DNA of 64,000 bases from Legionella busanensis (GTDB taxonomy: Bacteria; Pseudomonadota; Gammaproteobacteria; Legionellales; Legionellaceae), in assembly GCF_900461525.1 (NCBI RefSeq), contig NZ_UGOD01000001.1, positions 3,144,001-3,208,000 on the forward strand, written 5' to 3'. Below the pieces are notes generated by a model. That model was not told the DNA's origin. It did no database searches and was given only the letters and a program-made list of their open reading frames with translations. A program made the position numbers and the translations under genes. Below are positions 8,677 to 18,127 of this stretch, piece by piece; the first letter of the stretch is position 1, and every line of letters starts with the position of its first letter.

Positions 8677-9975
8677 TTATTTTGTTTTGTAAACTGGCTT
8701 ACAATAGGTTTCTTTTACAGTAAACGCTAAAATTAAAGCAACTAGTGAACATAAAGGTAGAATTTGTAACCCTGCCTGAAAATCAGAAAGAAGTAATTTT
8801 TCTACATTATAACCTCTAGCACCAGAGACTAAATCTACTAGCCACCCGACTAAAGGTTGCATTAAAGCGCCTACAAAAATAGAGATCATATTGGTAAAAG
8901 CAATTGATGTACCGACTACCTTGCGATCATGTAATTCGGTAGAAACTGCGTAAGCGATAGCTACGCCAGTATTTGTTAACCCAAAAGCAAAAAATAAAAT
9001 ATAAGCCATTGGGGTATTAAGATGAGGATAAAAAACAAATAAAGTTGTTAAAGCCACACCAAATAAAGCTGAAATAATCATTAATGGCTTACGACGTCCT
9101 ATTCTATCTGATAACCAGCCAGATATAGGTCCACTAATACCCCAACCAATAAAAATTAGGCCTGTTGCAAAAGCTGCTGAATGTGCCTCTAAACCGCGGC
9201 CAAACTGGAGGTAAGCAGGACCTATAGATTCACCAATAACCGCAGTAGGTCCAAATAAAAACCCTGCATAAAATGCGTTTAACCAGGTCTGACGATGAGA
9301 TAAAATAATACGTAAACTATCTAAAATACTTAAACGTTGCTCTTGTTTGATTTCTCTTCTTTTTGTCCCAGGTTTATCTTGTACAAATTGATACAATAAC
9401 CCAGCTAGAGCAATAAACAAAAATGCAATAATTAGCATACTATGTCGCCAACCAACATTGGCAACTAAGAAAGATACTGGCGCTTCACCTGCAGCAGCCC
9501 CCAACATTCCTAATGCTTGTGTCAAGCCTGCCAGCAGACCCAGCATAGCAGGAGGAAACCAGGAAGTTGCTAGGCGCAAGGCGCTAATAAAAGCAAATGC
9601 TGCACTAAATCCAATTAGCATTCTACCAACAGAGGCCATTAATAAGCCATCCGCTAATCCAAAAACGCCACATCCTAAAGCCGTAATTAAAGACATAACA
9701 GTTAGTATGCCACGAATACTTAACCTGTCTACCGTTAGTCCTACAGGAATTTGCATAATAATATAGGGAACATAGAAGGATGCCGTTAAAATACCAAAAC
9801 CAACTTCATTGATACCAAAATCAATTTGTAAGCTCCGATGCATGACACCTGGTGCTACACGAGCAAGATAATCAGAAAAATAAAAGGCGGCTGCTAAGCC
9901 CCAAACAATCCAAGCAAAGCCTAATTGGCCTAGACGGTTTGTTTTTGTAACTAGAGACACTTCTATCCTATTCAT
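8677..9975 (-). CDS. MFS transporter, possibly a Legionella Pht-like importer
   Basis: A 432-residue inner-membrane protein with about twelve hydrophobic segments. Motif A-like loops read DRLSIRG after TM2 and SDRIGRRKPLM in the second half; FYFSDYLARVAPGVM in TM1 resembles the ACS/phthalate-type and Legionella Pht branches of the superfamily. Pht transporters bring amino acids or nucleosides into intracellular Legionella, but substrate assignment here would be guesswork. The start is uncertain: ATG at 9975 lacks a ribosome-binding site, whereas GTG at 9960 has AGGA six bases upstream, which would remove five residues. Confidence 0.8.
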   Translation of the reverse strand: MNRIEVSLVTKTNRLGQLGFAWIVWGLAAAFYFSDYLARVAPGVMHRSLQIDFGINEVGFGILTASFYVPYIIMQIPVGLTVDRLSIRGILTVMSLITALGCGVFGLADGLLMASVGRMLIGFSAAFAFISALRLATSWFPPAMLGLLAGLTQALGMLGAAAGEAPVSFLVANVGWRHSMLIIAFLFIALAGLLYQFVQDKPGTKRREIKQEQRLSILDSLRIILSHRQTWLNAFYAGFLFGPTAVIGESIGPAYLQFGRGLEAHSAAFATGLIFIGWGISGPISGWLSDRIGRRKPLMIISALFGVALTTLFVFYPHLNTPMAYILFFAFGLTNTGVAIAYAVSTELHDRKVVGTSIAFTNMISIFVGALMQPLVGWLVDLVSGARGYNVEKLLLSDFQAGLQILPLCSLVALILAFTVKETYCKPVYKTK

Positions 9976-10352
9976 AATTTCACTATATTAATAATTATCA
10001 AGTTATCATATTAGAATGCTCTAATATATTAAATTTATAAGGTATTTCTGACTAGTTGTAAAACGGTGTTACTCTTTATCTAGAGCAAAACGCTTTTCGC
10101 TAACTTAACAAAAATATGCCTATTGCCAACAGCAAAATACTTTTTAAAATAGCATAATGCTCAAAAAAACTGCAATTTTAATACTACATTATACTGCGAG
10201 CAAGGCATATTTCAACCTATTCAAACATACAAGTATAAAGATATAATAGTTAAGCCTAAGTTCGTACTTTAAGGTTTATTAATAAATAATTATTTTTAAT
10301 TGAGCTTTTAGTCGTTAAAATGCCAATTTTATAATTAATAAGCCTGCTATCA
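9976..10352. other. Divergent AT-rich spacer
   Basis: 377 bp between the divergent MFS gene and the SseB-like gene. It must contain two promoters; no consensus pair, repeat or short ORF stood out. Confidence 0.45.
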
Positions 10353-10739
10353 ATGAATCACTTAGAAAAAGCAATTAAGCAAGCGTTAGCTTTATCTGGC
10401 AGCCCAAATGAGGCCAATAAAGCTTATCTTGAATTTATCAAAGCTAACTTCATTATACCTATTGATAAGAATTCAGAGCCTGATAAGCCAGAAGTACTCT
10501 ATCTTGAAGAAAATAATCAGTATTTTTTACCAGTTTTTACTGAAATGCATCATTTTGACGCATGGGCAAAAGATATAAGTCACGCAATCAATATATTGAA
10601 ACTCTCAGGGGTCGATTTATTAAAGGGAATAGGCGAGCAGGTAACTGTTTGTTTAAATATTGGAAGCAATATTTATAAGGAATTTAATCCTGCTGAGATT
10701 GCAAGAATGAAAAGTATGGTTTTAAAGATATTTAAGTAA
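10353..10739 (+). CDS. SseB N-terminal-domain protein
   Basis: A 128-residue cytosolic protein resembling the SseB N-terminal domain found in enhanced-serine-sensitivity protein SseB. The pattern is an amphipathic N-terminal helix, YLEFIKANFIIPID, an insertion, NNQYFLPVFTEMHHFDAWAK (the 'lPvFTs...l..w' hallmark) and a late VCLNIGSN similar to 'l.iNPgs'. It carries this domain only. The function of the family is poorly known; in other genera such domains occur near type III or type VII secretion loci. The stop codon abuts a palindromic repeat at 10737. Confidence 0.72.
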   Translation: MNHLEKAIKQALALSGSPNEANKAYLEFIKANFIIPIDKNSEPDKPEVLYLEENNQYFLPVFTEMHHFDAWAKDISHAINILKLSGVDLLKGIGEQVTVCLNIGSNIYKEFNPAEIARMKSMVLKIFK

Positions 10740-10830
10740 CGTGAGTTCGCCATAAAAGAGGCCAAGACTCTTTTGTGTCGCTAAAAGAACGTTATCCCGT
10801 AAAATGCGAAGTATTGTAGAATATCCGGAT
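10737..10830 (-). repeat. Composite palindromic repeat, copy C (inverted)
   Basis: Reading right to left it matches copy A: TAACGTGAGTTCG, CATAAAAGAG / CTCTTTTGTGTCG, AAGAACGTTATCCCGTAAAA and TGCGAAG. The second half of the first hairpin has decayed (AATATCCGGAT). It overlaps the stop codon of the SseB-like gene. Confidence 0.6.
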
Positions 10831-10844
10831 TAAACGCAAGTAAA

Positions 10845-10869
10845 ATTGCTGCGCAAAAAGCGCAGCAAT
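10845..10869 (-). terminator. Terminator of the LetE-like gene
   Basis: Perfect 10-bp stem ATTGCTGCGC / GCGCAGCAAT with a 5-nt loop. Read on the minus strand it lies 16 nt after the stop codon and is followed by TTTTA. Confidence 0.75.
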
Positions 10870-10885
10870 AAAATGATTAATGAAA

Positions 10886-11272
10886 TTAGGCAACTAAATC
10901 AATCACTTGATAGCCCACTACGGCTGTTGCTGCTAAAGCGCCACCTATCCTAAGTAGGCTCGTTATAAAACCAGTATATAAAGGATGATAAGTTTGATCA
11001 TTAGCTGCACTTCCTGCTGCAATAGATTCTTTGCTTTCTTCTTTACTATCACTTGCACCAAAGCTAAAGAGCGGCTCTTCACCATAAAATCCAGCCCACC
11101 AGCCTTCTTGCCATTGATTATATTCAGCAGTATTTATTGAATATGGGTTCTCTTCTTCAGAAATTTCGGCTTTAGCACACTCATATCCGTAAGCATAACA
11201 TTCTTCTAAATCTGGGTGGTCAATATTAAAACGCAATTTTATATATGGTAGCAAAGAATTTAAATTTTCCAT
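10886..11272 (-). CDS. letE: LetE-like small protein with an RMF-like segment and a hydrophobic tail
   Basis: A 128-residue protein. Residues 25-62 follow ribosome modulation factor (RMF) step by step: AYGYECAK, then an acidic stretch, ENPYSINT and QWQEGWWAGF, matching the RMF pattern GYxxG...CPYxxxxxxxxWxxGWR. Residues 70-92 are a Ser/Glu/Ala linker and residues 98-127 a hydrophobic segment that could anchor it in a membrane. RMF pairs ribosomes into inactive dimers in stationary phase. The symbol rests on remembered context only: in L. pneumophila the transmission-trait enhancer letE lies in the same neighbourhood as pdxH, suc/sdh and fis. The RMF resemblance is seen directly; any ribosome role is inference. 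AGGA precedes the start, and a strong hairpin ends the unit. Confidence 0.55.
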   Translation of the reverse strand: MENLNSLLPYIKLRFNIDHPDLEECYAYGYECAKAEISEEENPYSINTAEYNQWQEGWWAGFYGEEPLFSFGASDSKEESKESIAAGSAANDQTYHPLYTGFITSLLRIGGALAATAVVGYQVIDLVA

Positions 11273-11439
11273 GTCGATATCCTCTCAAGCGTTCGATTCT
11301 CTAAGTAGTTAGTTTCTATAAAGCTAAAGCTTAATTATTTACTACTTACTTCTAGGTTCTATTTTACGCCTATTGCATTTTAGAAATTCTTACAACATCT
11401 AATTTTACAATTTTTTGACAATTTGCTAAATCCAATACA

Positions 11440-12090
11440 TTAAGGTGCTAAACGGTGATAAAGCCATTTATCATTTTTTTTATAATATTTTAGACGATCA
11501 TGCAACCTTTTATCACGTCCTTGCCAAAATTCTATTTGATCAGGCATTAAATAATAGCCTCCCCAATAAGAGGGCCGTTCTATAATTGATTTAGACTTAT
11601 AATCCAATTCTAAACGCTTATAATCTTCTTCCAATTTTTGTCTATTTTTAACCGGCTGACTTTGCGGTGAAGCCACAGCACTTAATTTGCTCTCTAAAGG
11701 ACGTGTAGCGAAGTAATAATCTGATTGCTGAGCAGTGGTTTTTTCTACTCGACCTCGTATCCTAACTTGCCGAGCCATCTGTGGCCAATAAAAATTAAGT
11801 GCAGCATAAGGCATTTTTTCTAATTGGTGAGCCTTATCACTCTCATAATTTGTGTAAAAAATAAATGTTTCATTCTCAAATCCTTTTAACAAAACAACGC
11901 GCGAGTCAGGGTGCCCTTTCTCATCTACTGTAGATAAAACCATCGCATTAGGATCACTTTTCTCAACGGTAAGAATTTCATTAAACCAAAGTACAAATAA
12001 ATCAAAAGGATTTTCTATAACAATATTTTCATCTAAACTTAAGTTGCCATACTCTCTGCGAATGTCTGCTATTGTTGGCCAATTATTCAT
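11440..12090 (-). CDS. pdxH: Pyridoxamine 5'-phosphate oxidase
   Basis: PdxH is the FMN enzyme that oxidises pyridoxine or pyridoxamine 5'-phosphate to PLP, in the cytosol. The 216-residue length is standard. Typical segments are NAMVLSTVDEKGHPDSRVVL (FMN binding), FYTNYESDKAHQLEKMPYAA, RQVRIRGRVEK, and the C-terminal PLP/FMN contact EFWQGRDKRLHDR, with the chain ending RLAP as in the family. No strong ribosome-binding site precedes the ATG at 12090. The LetE-like gene follows 167 bp downstream in the same direction. Confidence 0.96.
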   Translation of the reverse strand: MNNWPTIADIRREYGNLSLDENIVIENPFDLFVLWFNEILTVEKSDPNAMVLSTVDEKGHPDSRVVLLKGFENETFIFYTNYESDKAHQLEKMPYAALNFYWPQMARQVRIRGRVEKTTAQQSDYYFATRPLESKLSAVASPQSQPVKNRQKLEEDYKRLELDYKSKSIIERPSYWGGYYLMPDQIEFWQGRDKRLHDRLKYYKKNDKWLYHRLAP

Positions 12091-12501
12091 TTTTTTTGTA
12101 CAAATTGGAAAACCTTATTGGTAGTATAAAGGGAAAACTTAACGATAACCAATGCCTTCCAAGCGGATTTTTGTATTTATTTAAGCTAAAAATGTACAAA
12201 AAGAACTAATTACCCCCATGATTGTGCAAAATTTGTCTTGTACCTATTCCAAGAATAGATTAAACTGTCCCGCATTATCAGTTTGCTTCTTTTATATGCT
12301 ACTTCTAATAAATGAAAATATTTTATTAAATTAGCATAAATTGTGTGCCGATAAGATTATTAAATTAATTTAAAAAGATATAGGGATTTTTATAGAGAGT
12401 ACATTCTAACTAGATGAGAAAATTTAACTTACCAGTTATACAGTTAACGGAGACTTTAGATTAGGGATTTATACCAATAACAATATAATTTAGGTTATCT
12501 A
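12091..12501. other. Divergent AT-rich spacer before the giant gene
   Basis: 411 bp between divergent pdxH and the 1862-codon gene. No ORF, repeat or strong hairpin was recognised. The ATG at 12502 has only a weak ribosome-binding site. Confidence 0.45.
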
Positions 12502-15500
12502 ATGCTAGAGTACTATATACAGATTATTGAATCTTTTAAAAAACACCAGATTTCTATTCTTCTTCGTACTATACGAGAAAAAATTATAGATTTTATAGAA
12601 AGCGAGCACTTTACTAGTCAAGCACAGGATTTTTTTAGAGATATAGCTGGTTGTCGCTTAATGCTAATGCCTTCTAATCCTATAAAGGAAAGTATTAATC
12701 CGCAAATTAGCGTAGCATACATTCTGACTAATGATAATAAGCTCTATTATTTTAATAGAGCGCAGCAAGAACCTCTTATTGAAATTCCCATTTCAAGCGA
12801 AAATTATCATGCCTTGAAAAATGCCTTAGCTATTAAATCTTTAAACGAAGAGCACACATCTAAAATAGTTACCAATGCTTTATCTCAGGAGCAGCTGGAT
12901 GTAATTAGTAAATATTCTCGCCATGAGCATATTGCTAATTGTCGTTTATTTTTTATACCTGCAGTTCCTAAAGTCACCGATTTTGATCAATATACTCATA
13001 AAGCTTATATTTTGACTGCGGATAACAAACTTTACTATTTTAACCGCCTACTTTCACCATCAATAAAAGAAGTACCTATTGCGCTGCAAGATTATGAAGC
13101 ATTAAAAGCTAATTTTGAATTAGATTCTGGAGAGGCAACTAGCCAAGTTAATGAAATTATTCATTCCTTATCACTGGCACAATTATCTATTATCACCAAG
13201 CATTCTGGCCACCAGCATAAAGAAAATGACCCGCCCATTCCTTTTACCGATTTCACTTCCCAACCAAGGCAAGTTGTACAACTTAAAGAAGTTATTAATG
13301 CACTTTACCATGCCGAATTAGCTTTTCGGGATTTAGAAAGCGTTAACCTTCGTGATGGGAAAAATCGATTATTGGATACGGGTACACTCTATTACCATAC
13401 CATCGAGCATGGCTACATGGCGTGTTACATTTTAACTCATCTTGATTTACAGACTCAGCAAGTATTTAGCCAAGAAATAGCACTCATATTAAAGCTACTG
13501 GCCCAAGTGCAAAAATATGCCGCAGATTATGGTGATAAAGCCTCAATAAAAATTGCTGAGTTCGTAGAAAATTACCCTATTAGCTATACTGCTGGCAATA
13601 TTGCGGGTATTGCAATAGATCAAATGCAACCTTCTACAGGTAATGTAGATTATAATTTTTTAGCGCAATTTAGCGCTGTACTTCCTAGATATATTCAGCA
13701 GCTTACTGAATATATTCATAAATACACTAATCAAATTACAGATTTAGAACCAACTTTAGATAAGCAAAAAATTAATGAATTAGAAGACAATGCAATAAAG
13801 TTGTTACAAGCTATTAATGATGCGCAAAGTAATACGTTTCTTTTTACTTTTAAAGGCATTAGTTATCTGCATATCATCCAGCATGTCACTACACTTGCGT
13901 TATCAACAATTGAGCAAATGGGTCATATGAGTGAAGCGACTCAAGATGTTATTCGTGATAATTTAAGTACTTTAAAATATAATTTATTTGTCGAACTGTT
14001 TGCGTTAGTTGATAAAGTTGAAGATGAAGCGCTGCTTACGCCAGGCACATTATCAATGCCACTTATGCAAGTTGTTATTCCTTTTTATCAAAAAATAATC
14101 CAGTATGCATCTAAGCCAGTTGATTTTGCAGTTAAAGGTAAAGAATTATTAACGTTAGAAGATCAGAAATTTATTGATCTTCGTATTGATAAAATCCAAC
14201 AAAGGATTAATTCTGCTGAGAAACAATTATTTAAATCACAAGAAATTCAAAATGCATTTAATGCCTTTTTTAGTATTTTAGAAAATCATAAAGGATATAA
14301 ACGGATAACTGATTTACCTGATGAAATTAAAAAAGAATTAAATAGCCATTATATTTATATTCAGTCCTATTTTGAAAAAGTTGATGTAGATTTACATAAT
14401 GAGATTTTACGTGGCTTACAAACTAGCGCAGGTGGCCGTTTCAATCAAGTCCGTAATTTATATTTTCAACTTCGAGGCCATACGACAGATCATTTAGAAA
14501 AAATTATCAATTTAAAACCTAATCTTTATGATTCAATAAAAAGCGACATTGCTACTTATAAGTTTCATATTGAGTTTAATAGACAATTAATAAATAGTGT
14601 TCGAAACCATGCCGACCTAGCCCTTTACCCTATTGAATTATCAGACAAGGACATCAATTGCGCAAAACCTGTTGTATTTTCCTCAGACCCTGATTCCCAA
14701 TTAAGCGCATCGCCTACAGAAGCCATTGCTGCGGCCCAACCAACCTCACAAACAATTCTAAACACAAAAACTATTAGTAAAAGTCAATCTGTATTAGAGT
14801 TATTAAATTTTAATGAAATAGCTGCCATTAAATTAAAATCTACTGTAGGAATTGAATATGGCTTAAAGGCCGAAGGCCGTGCAATCATTATTACCGAACC
14901 TGAGGCCCTAACAGCTGAGCAAACATTAGATTTACTAGAATATTATCAAACAGAAAAAGCAAGAATTATTGCTGCTAAAGAAAAATTTAATCTATTTTTA
15001 AATACTTTAAGTGATGGTAATAGTTTAATTGAAAAAGAAAACAAAAAGGAACTTAGCCGTTGGTATTCAGAGTTTCAACCTTATTTTTTAAGAATCTTTT
15101 TAACCGATAAAAAATTAAATATACGCCATCTAGACAAGTTAATCACCGCAAATTTAACTAGTAGTAGCACAAGCCAGCCAGCTGAAGCTAGGATAGGCAT
15201 TAATAAATGGAATTTTCGCTACCCTACTCCTTTATTTAATAGCACGCTAGATGATGCTATGACATTTTGTACAAAACGCATTGAAGTATATCAAGAACTT
15301 TCTAATAAGAAACTTAAAGAAGAAACAAAGAAAAAAGTACTGCAACCTAATTACACCTACGGCAACAGAGCACACTATTTACTTAAACATACTAATTACT
15401 CTAAGGCAGTGTCTGAATTTAGGCAGGCAATTTTTAACTTAACTGAATTATTTACAGACCCATTACGTGTCGAGCTTAAAGCAGCAGCCTCTGGTGTTCC

Positions 15501-18090
15501 TTTTCCAGAAGTAGAAATGCAAGATGGCTTATGGGCTCAAAGCAAACAAGTATTAAGTATTAAACAAATCTATAACAGCTTATACCATTTAGAGCAGATT
15601 TGTTTACAACTTGAAGAATTAAATGATAAAAGTTATCAAAGTATTTATGTTAAACACGTAGTTGAAGCCTACAATCATATCGACGAAATTTATAAAGCGG
15701 CTAAAAGTCTTTATGAGGATCCTTACTTACGCTTACTAGCCGAAGATATTATAGAAAAAGCAAGTAAAATACAGCAGGTATTTCTTACTCAAAGTGAAGC
15801 TTATACGGTTGATCCAGAATCCGTTACTAATGTTAAAGGTCAAGTAAAACAAAACTCTATTTGGTATACATTACAAGCATTCTTGTTAATACCGTCACAT
15901 ATAAAGGCACTCTCTAAGCAGCAAACTATTTCTCCTGAAGAATTAAAAGAAACCCAAGAACATACGAAAGAAATTACGCTTAAAATTGAGCGTATTATTG
16001 CCAAATCTAACTCTTATTTTAAACTTTTATTAGAAACGCCTACCATGTATGGCCTATTTAAAGAGTTAAAACAAAAACTAACTGACTTTACTACCACAAC
16101 GCATCAATCAGTAGTAGATAATATTAGAGAAATAAATACAGTTCACTTCACAGATATACTTGTTGAAACAGATAAGTGGGAAGATAGGCTAGGCTTAAAA
16201 CCAGGCTTACTATCAGGCCCTATGCAAGAAATACTAAGTGAATTTTATAGAGGCCTTGTTGAGCCTTTAGGCTTTACGTCAGATAATTATTTTGATCTCA
16301 TAACTGATCTTACTCCTTTTATCAAACGCAAAGAAGCCTGTAAAAAAGTAGCTGCTGCAGCGCAAAGCAAAATTAATGAGAATGATTTTAATAAAAATTA
16401 TAAAGTTTTAAGTGCTCTGGTTCAGTCTATAAGCACATACCATAATTTTACTACAGGCCCTATCCCGCCTGCGGAACCCTTTACGATAAATTTTATAAAA
16501 GATAAAATCATAGAAGATAGCCTTGCTATTAAATCTTTTCTTAAAGAACAAAATAATTCTAATACTTTGAAAGATAATCAGCTTCTTTTAGACAAGCTAA
16601 AAGACTGTATTGATATAAGCCGCCTTGCTAAGTTAATTAAATTAATTAATACCTATAATACTTTAAATAAAGCCCCCTTATATGGCTTAAGTGAACGAAG
16701 TAATCTACTTAATATTCCCCCTAACCAAAATAACGAAGATGAGCTGCAACAAGTTATTCAATTAAAGCAGCAAATTATTAATACTTATAAAAAAATAACA
16801 AAAAATTTAACGGCCCAGAAACAACTTACCTATGATCTTTCTCCATCACTTACTGATACCGAAATTCTACAACTAAACACTAAAAGCCTATGGCAAATAT
16901 TAGCTAAACAATTGCCTATAATGAAATCCGTTTTTAGTTATTATAAGGGTATCTACGCTACTTATAAGGTCACTGAGGAAACAGCCAAGAAAAAAGAAGC
17001 ATACATAGAAAAGTTAGCAGCTGACCAAGATATACTAAATGAAAAAATTAAACAGGATTATATCCAAAGAGAAATTAACAAACGTGTGCAAATAATTATT
17101 AATCAACAAACAGATTTGATTAATTTAAATGGAGAATATAATAGCGCTTTAGAAAAAGATTTATTAAGCGAGGATTTTCAATCAGCACTTGCCAAGCAAG
17201 TTTACAATGAAACTGATATTAAACTTGCAATTAAAGTTAGATTACTTGCTCGTGCTCAAGCATTCAAAATAGCTAATTTAGATAAATATGCTCGATTAGA
17301 TTATGTTTTAACAACAATTACAGACTTTCAACTCTATTTAAGAAAATCAGATGATGCTTACAATAGAAGGATTTCAATATTTGAGGATGATACATCATTA
17401 ACTATAAAAAAAGCACAAATTAATAATTTGCTTAAGCTTGCCCAAAAAAATCAACTAAATGATACCGTAGATAAATGCTTTGAAAAAATTCGAGATTATA
17501 TCAGTTTTGAATATAAAGAGAACGATGAAAATTTATTAATTGCCAAACAAATAAAGATTAATAATTTACTTACGCTTGCTCAGAAAAGTCTCGAATATGA
17601 TAATACAGAAGACTATCTAGCAAAAATTCGACTTCATATGAATATCGTCTTTAAAGATAAACAATCACTAACTTTACAAAAAAAACAAATTGAATACCTG
17701 CTTGAGGTTACCCAGAGAAAGCTCCAAAATGTCAGCGTAGAGAAACGCTTTGCAAAAATCTGTAATCATGTTGATACGGGAGCTTTTAGAGCAGATATGC
17801 TAACCTACAGACGATTCGAACATATTAGTTTTAACTGGCTTGTTAATTGTTTTCTTTCGCTACTTAAAGCGCTGCATCTTTATAAACCAACATCGCTAAA
17901 GCGCTTTGAACAGATTAATGACGCTGTGTCTGATAAGCCTAGGCATATGCCTCGTTATGGCTTTTTTACCGAATCAGCGCGTGAACAGCAACGCTACGAT
18001 TTGCCCTTTAAATTTAATTTTGGCAGAGAAGAGCCACCAAGTGATATAGAACTCACAGAAGGTATTCTTGTCCCACCTTTGGCAACATAA
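12502..18090 (+). CDS. Giant (1862 aa) helical repeat protein, effector-like
   Basis: No known catalytic domain was recognised. There is no signal peptide or clear membrane segment and only a few cysteines; most of it looks alpha-helical and Lys/Glu/Gln/Asn-rich. Three internal repetitions are visible. Residues about 51-144 and 147-240 are a tandem pair sharing CRL...P, AYILT.DNKLYYFNR, E.PI...Y.ALK and LS..QL..I.K.S.H.H. A second motif recurs far apart: VEDEALLTPGTLSMPLMQ (about 506) and WEDRLGLKPGLLSGPMQE (about 1225), each followed by FY and a helical stretch. Residues about 1630-1765 hold three roughly 46-residue repeats with INNLL.LAQK and a KIR/KIC close. A Ser/Thr/Ala linker lies near 735-755. 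The C-terminus is acidic, then ends in LVPPLAT, similar in style to Dot/Icm translocation signals. The codon usage and AT content look like its neighbours. A Dot/Icm effector or cytoskeletal-type scaffold is possible, but this is inference. Confidence 0.85.
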   Translation: MLEYYIQIIESFKKHQISILLRTIREKIIDFIESEHFTSQAQDFFRDIAGCRLMLMPSNPIKESINPQISVAYILTNDNKLYYFNRAQQEPLIEIPISSENYHALKNALAIKSLNEEHTSKIVTNALSQEQLDVISKYSRHEHIANCRLFFIPAVPKVTDFDQYTHKAYILTADNKLYYFNRLLSPSIKEVPIALQDYEALKANFELDSGEATSQVNEIIHSLSLAQLSIITKHSGHQHKENDPPIPFTDFTSQPRQVVQLKEVINALYHAELAFRDLESVNLRDGKNRLLDTGTLYYHTIEHGYMACYILTHLDLQTQQVFSQEIALILKLLAQVQKYAADYGDKASIKIAEFVENYPISYTAGNIAGIAIDQMQPSTGNVDYNFLAQFSAVLPRYIQQLTEYIHKYTNQITDLEPTLDKQKINELEDNAIKLLQAINDAQSNTFLFTFKGISYLHIIQHVTTLALSTIEQMGHMSEATQDVIRDNLSTLKYNLFVELFALVDKVEDEALLTPGTLSMPLMQVVIPFYQKIIQYASKPVDFAVKGKELLTLEDQKFIDLRIDKIQQRINSAEKQLFKSQEIQNAFNAFFSILENHKGYKRITDLPDEIKKELNSHYIYIQSYFEKVDVDLHNEILRGLQTSAGGRFNQVRNLYFQLRGHTTDHLEKIINLKPNLYDSIKSDIATYKFHIEFNRQLINSVRNHADLALYPIELSDKDINCAKPVVFSSDPDSQLSASPTEAIAAAQPTSQTILNTKTISKSQSVLELLNFNEIAAIKLKSTVGIEYGLKAEGRAIIITEPEALTAEQTLDLLEYYQTEKARIIAAKEKFNLFLNTLSDGNSLIEKENKKELSRWYSEFQPYFLRIFLTDKKLNIRHLDKLITANLTSSSTSQPAEARIGINKWNFRYPTPLFNSTLDDAMTFCTKRIEVYQELSNKKLKEETKKKVLQPNYTYGNRAHYLLKHTNYSKAVSEFRQAIFNLTELFTDPLRVELKAAASGVPFPEVEMQDGLWAQSKQVLSIKQIYNSLYHLEQICLQLEELNDKSYQSIYVKHVVEAYNHIDEIYKAAKSLYEDPYLRLLAEDIIEKASKIQQVFLTQSEAYTVDPESVTNVKGQVKQNSIWYTLQAFLLIPSHIKALSKQQTISPEELKETQEHTKEITLKIERIIAKSNSYFKLLLETPTMYGLFKELKQKLTDFTTTTHQSVVDNIREINTVHFTDILVETDKWEDRLGLKPGLLSGPMQEILSEFYRGLVEPLGFTSDNYFDLITDLTPFIKRKEACKKVAAAAQSKINENDFNKNYKVLSALVQSISTYHNFTTGPIPPAEPFTINFIKDKIIEDSLAIKSFLKEQNNSNTLKDNQLLLDKLKDCIDISRLAKLIKLINTYNTLNKAPLYGLSERSNLLNIPPNQNNEDELQQVIQLKQQIINTYKKITKNLTAQKQLTYDLSPSLTDTEILQLNTKSLWQILAKQLPIMKSVFSYYKGIYATYKVTEETAKKKEAYIEKLAADQDILNEKIKQDYIQREINKRVQIIINQQTDLINLNGEYNSALEKDLLSEDFQSALAKQVYNETDIKLAIKVRLLARAQAFKIANLDKYARLDYVLTTITDFQLYLRKSDDAYNRRISIFEDDTSLTIKKAQINNLLKLAQKNQLNDTVDKCFEKIRDYISFEYKENDENLLIAKQIKINNLLTLAQKSLEYDNTEDYLAKIRLHMNIVFKDKQSLTLQKKQIEYLLEVTQRKLQNVSVEKRFAKICNHVDTGAFRADMLTYRRFEHISFNWLVNCFLSLLKALHLYKPTSLKRFEQINDAVSDKPRHMPRYGFFTESAREQQRYDLPFKFNFGREEPPSDIELTEGILVPPLAT

Positions 18091-18127
18091 TTTTTTATTA
18101 AGTTAATTACTTTATTTATAAAGGAAA

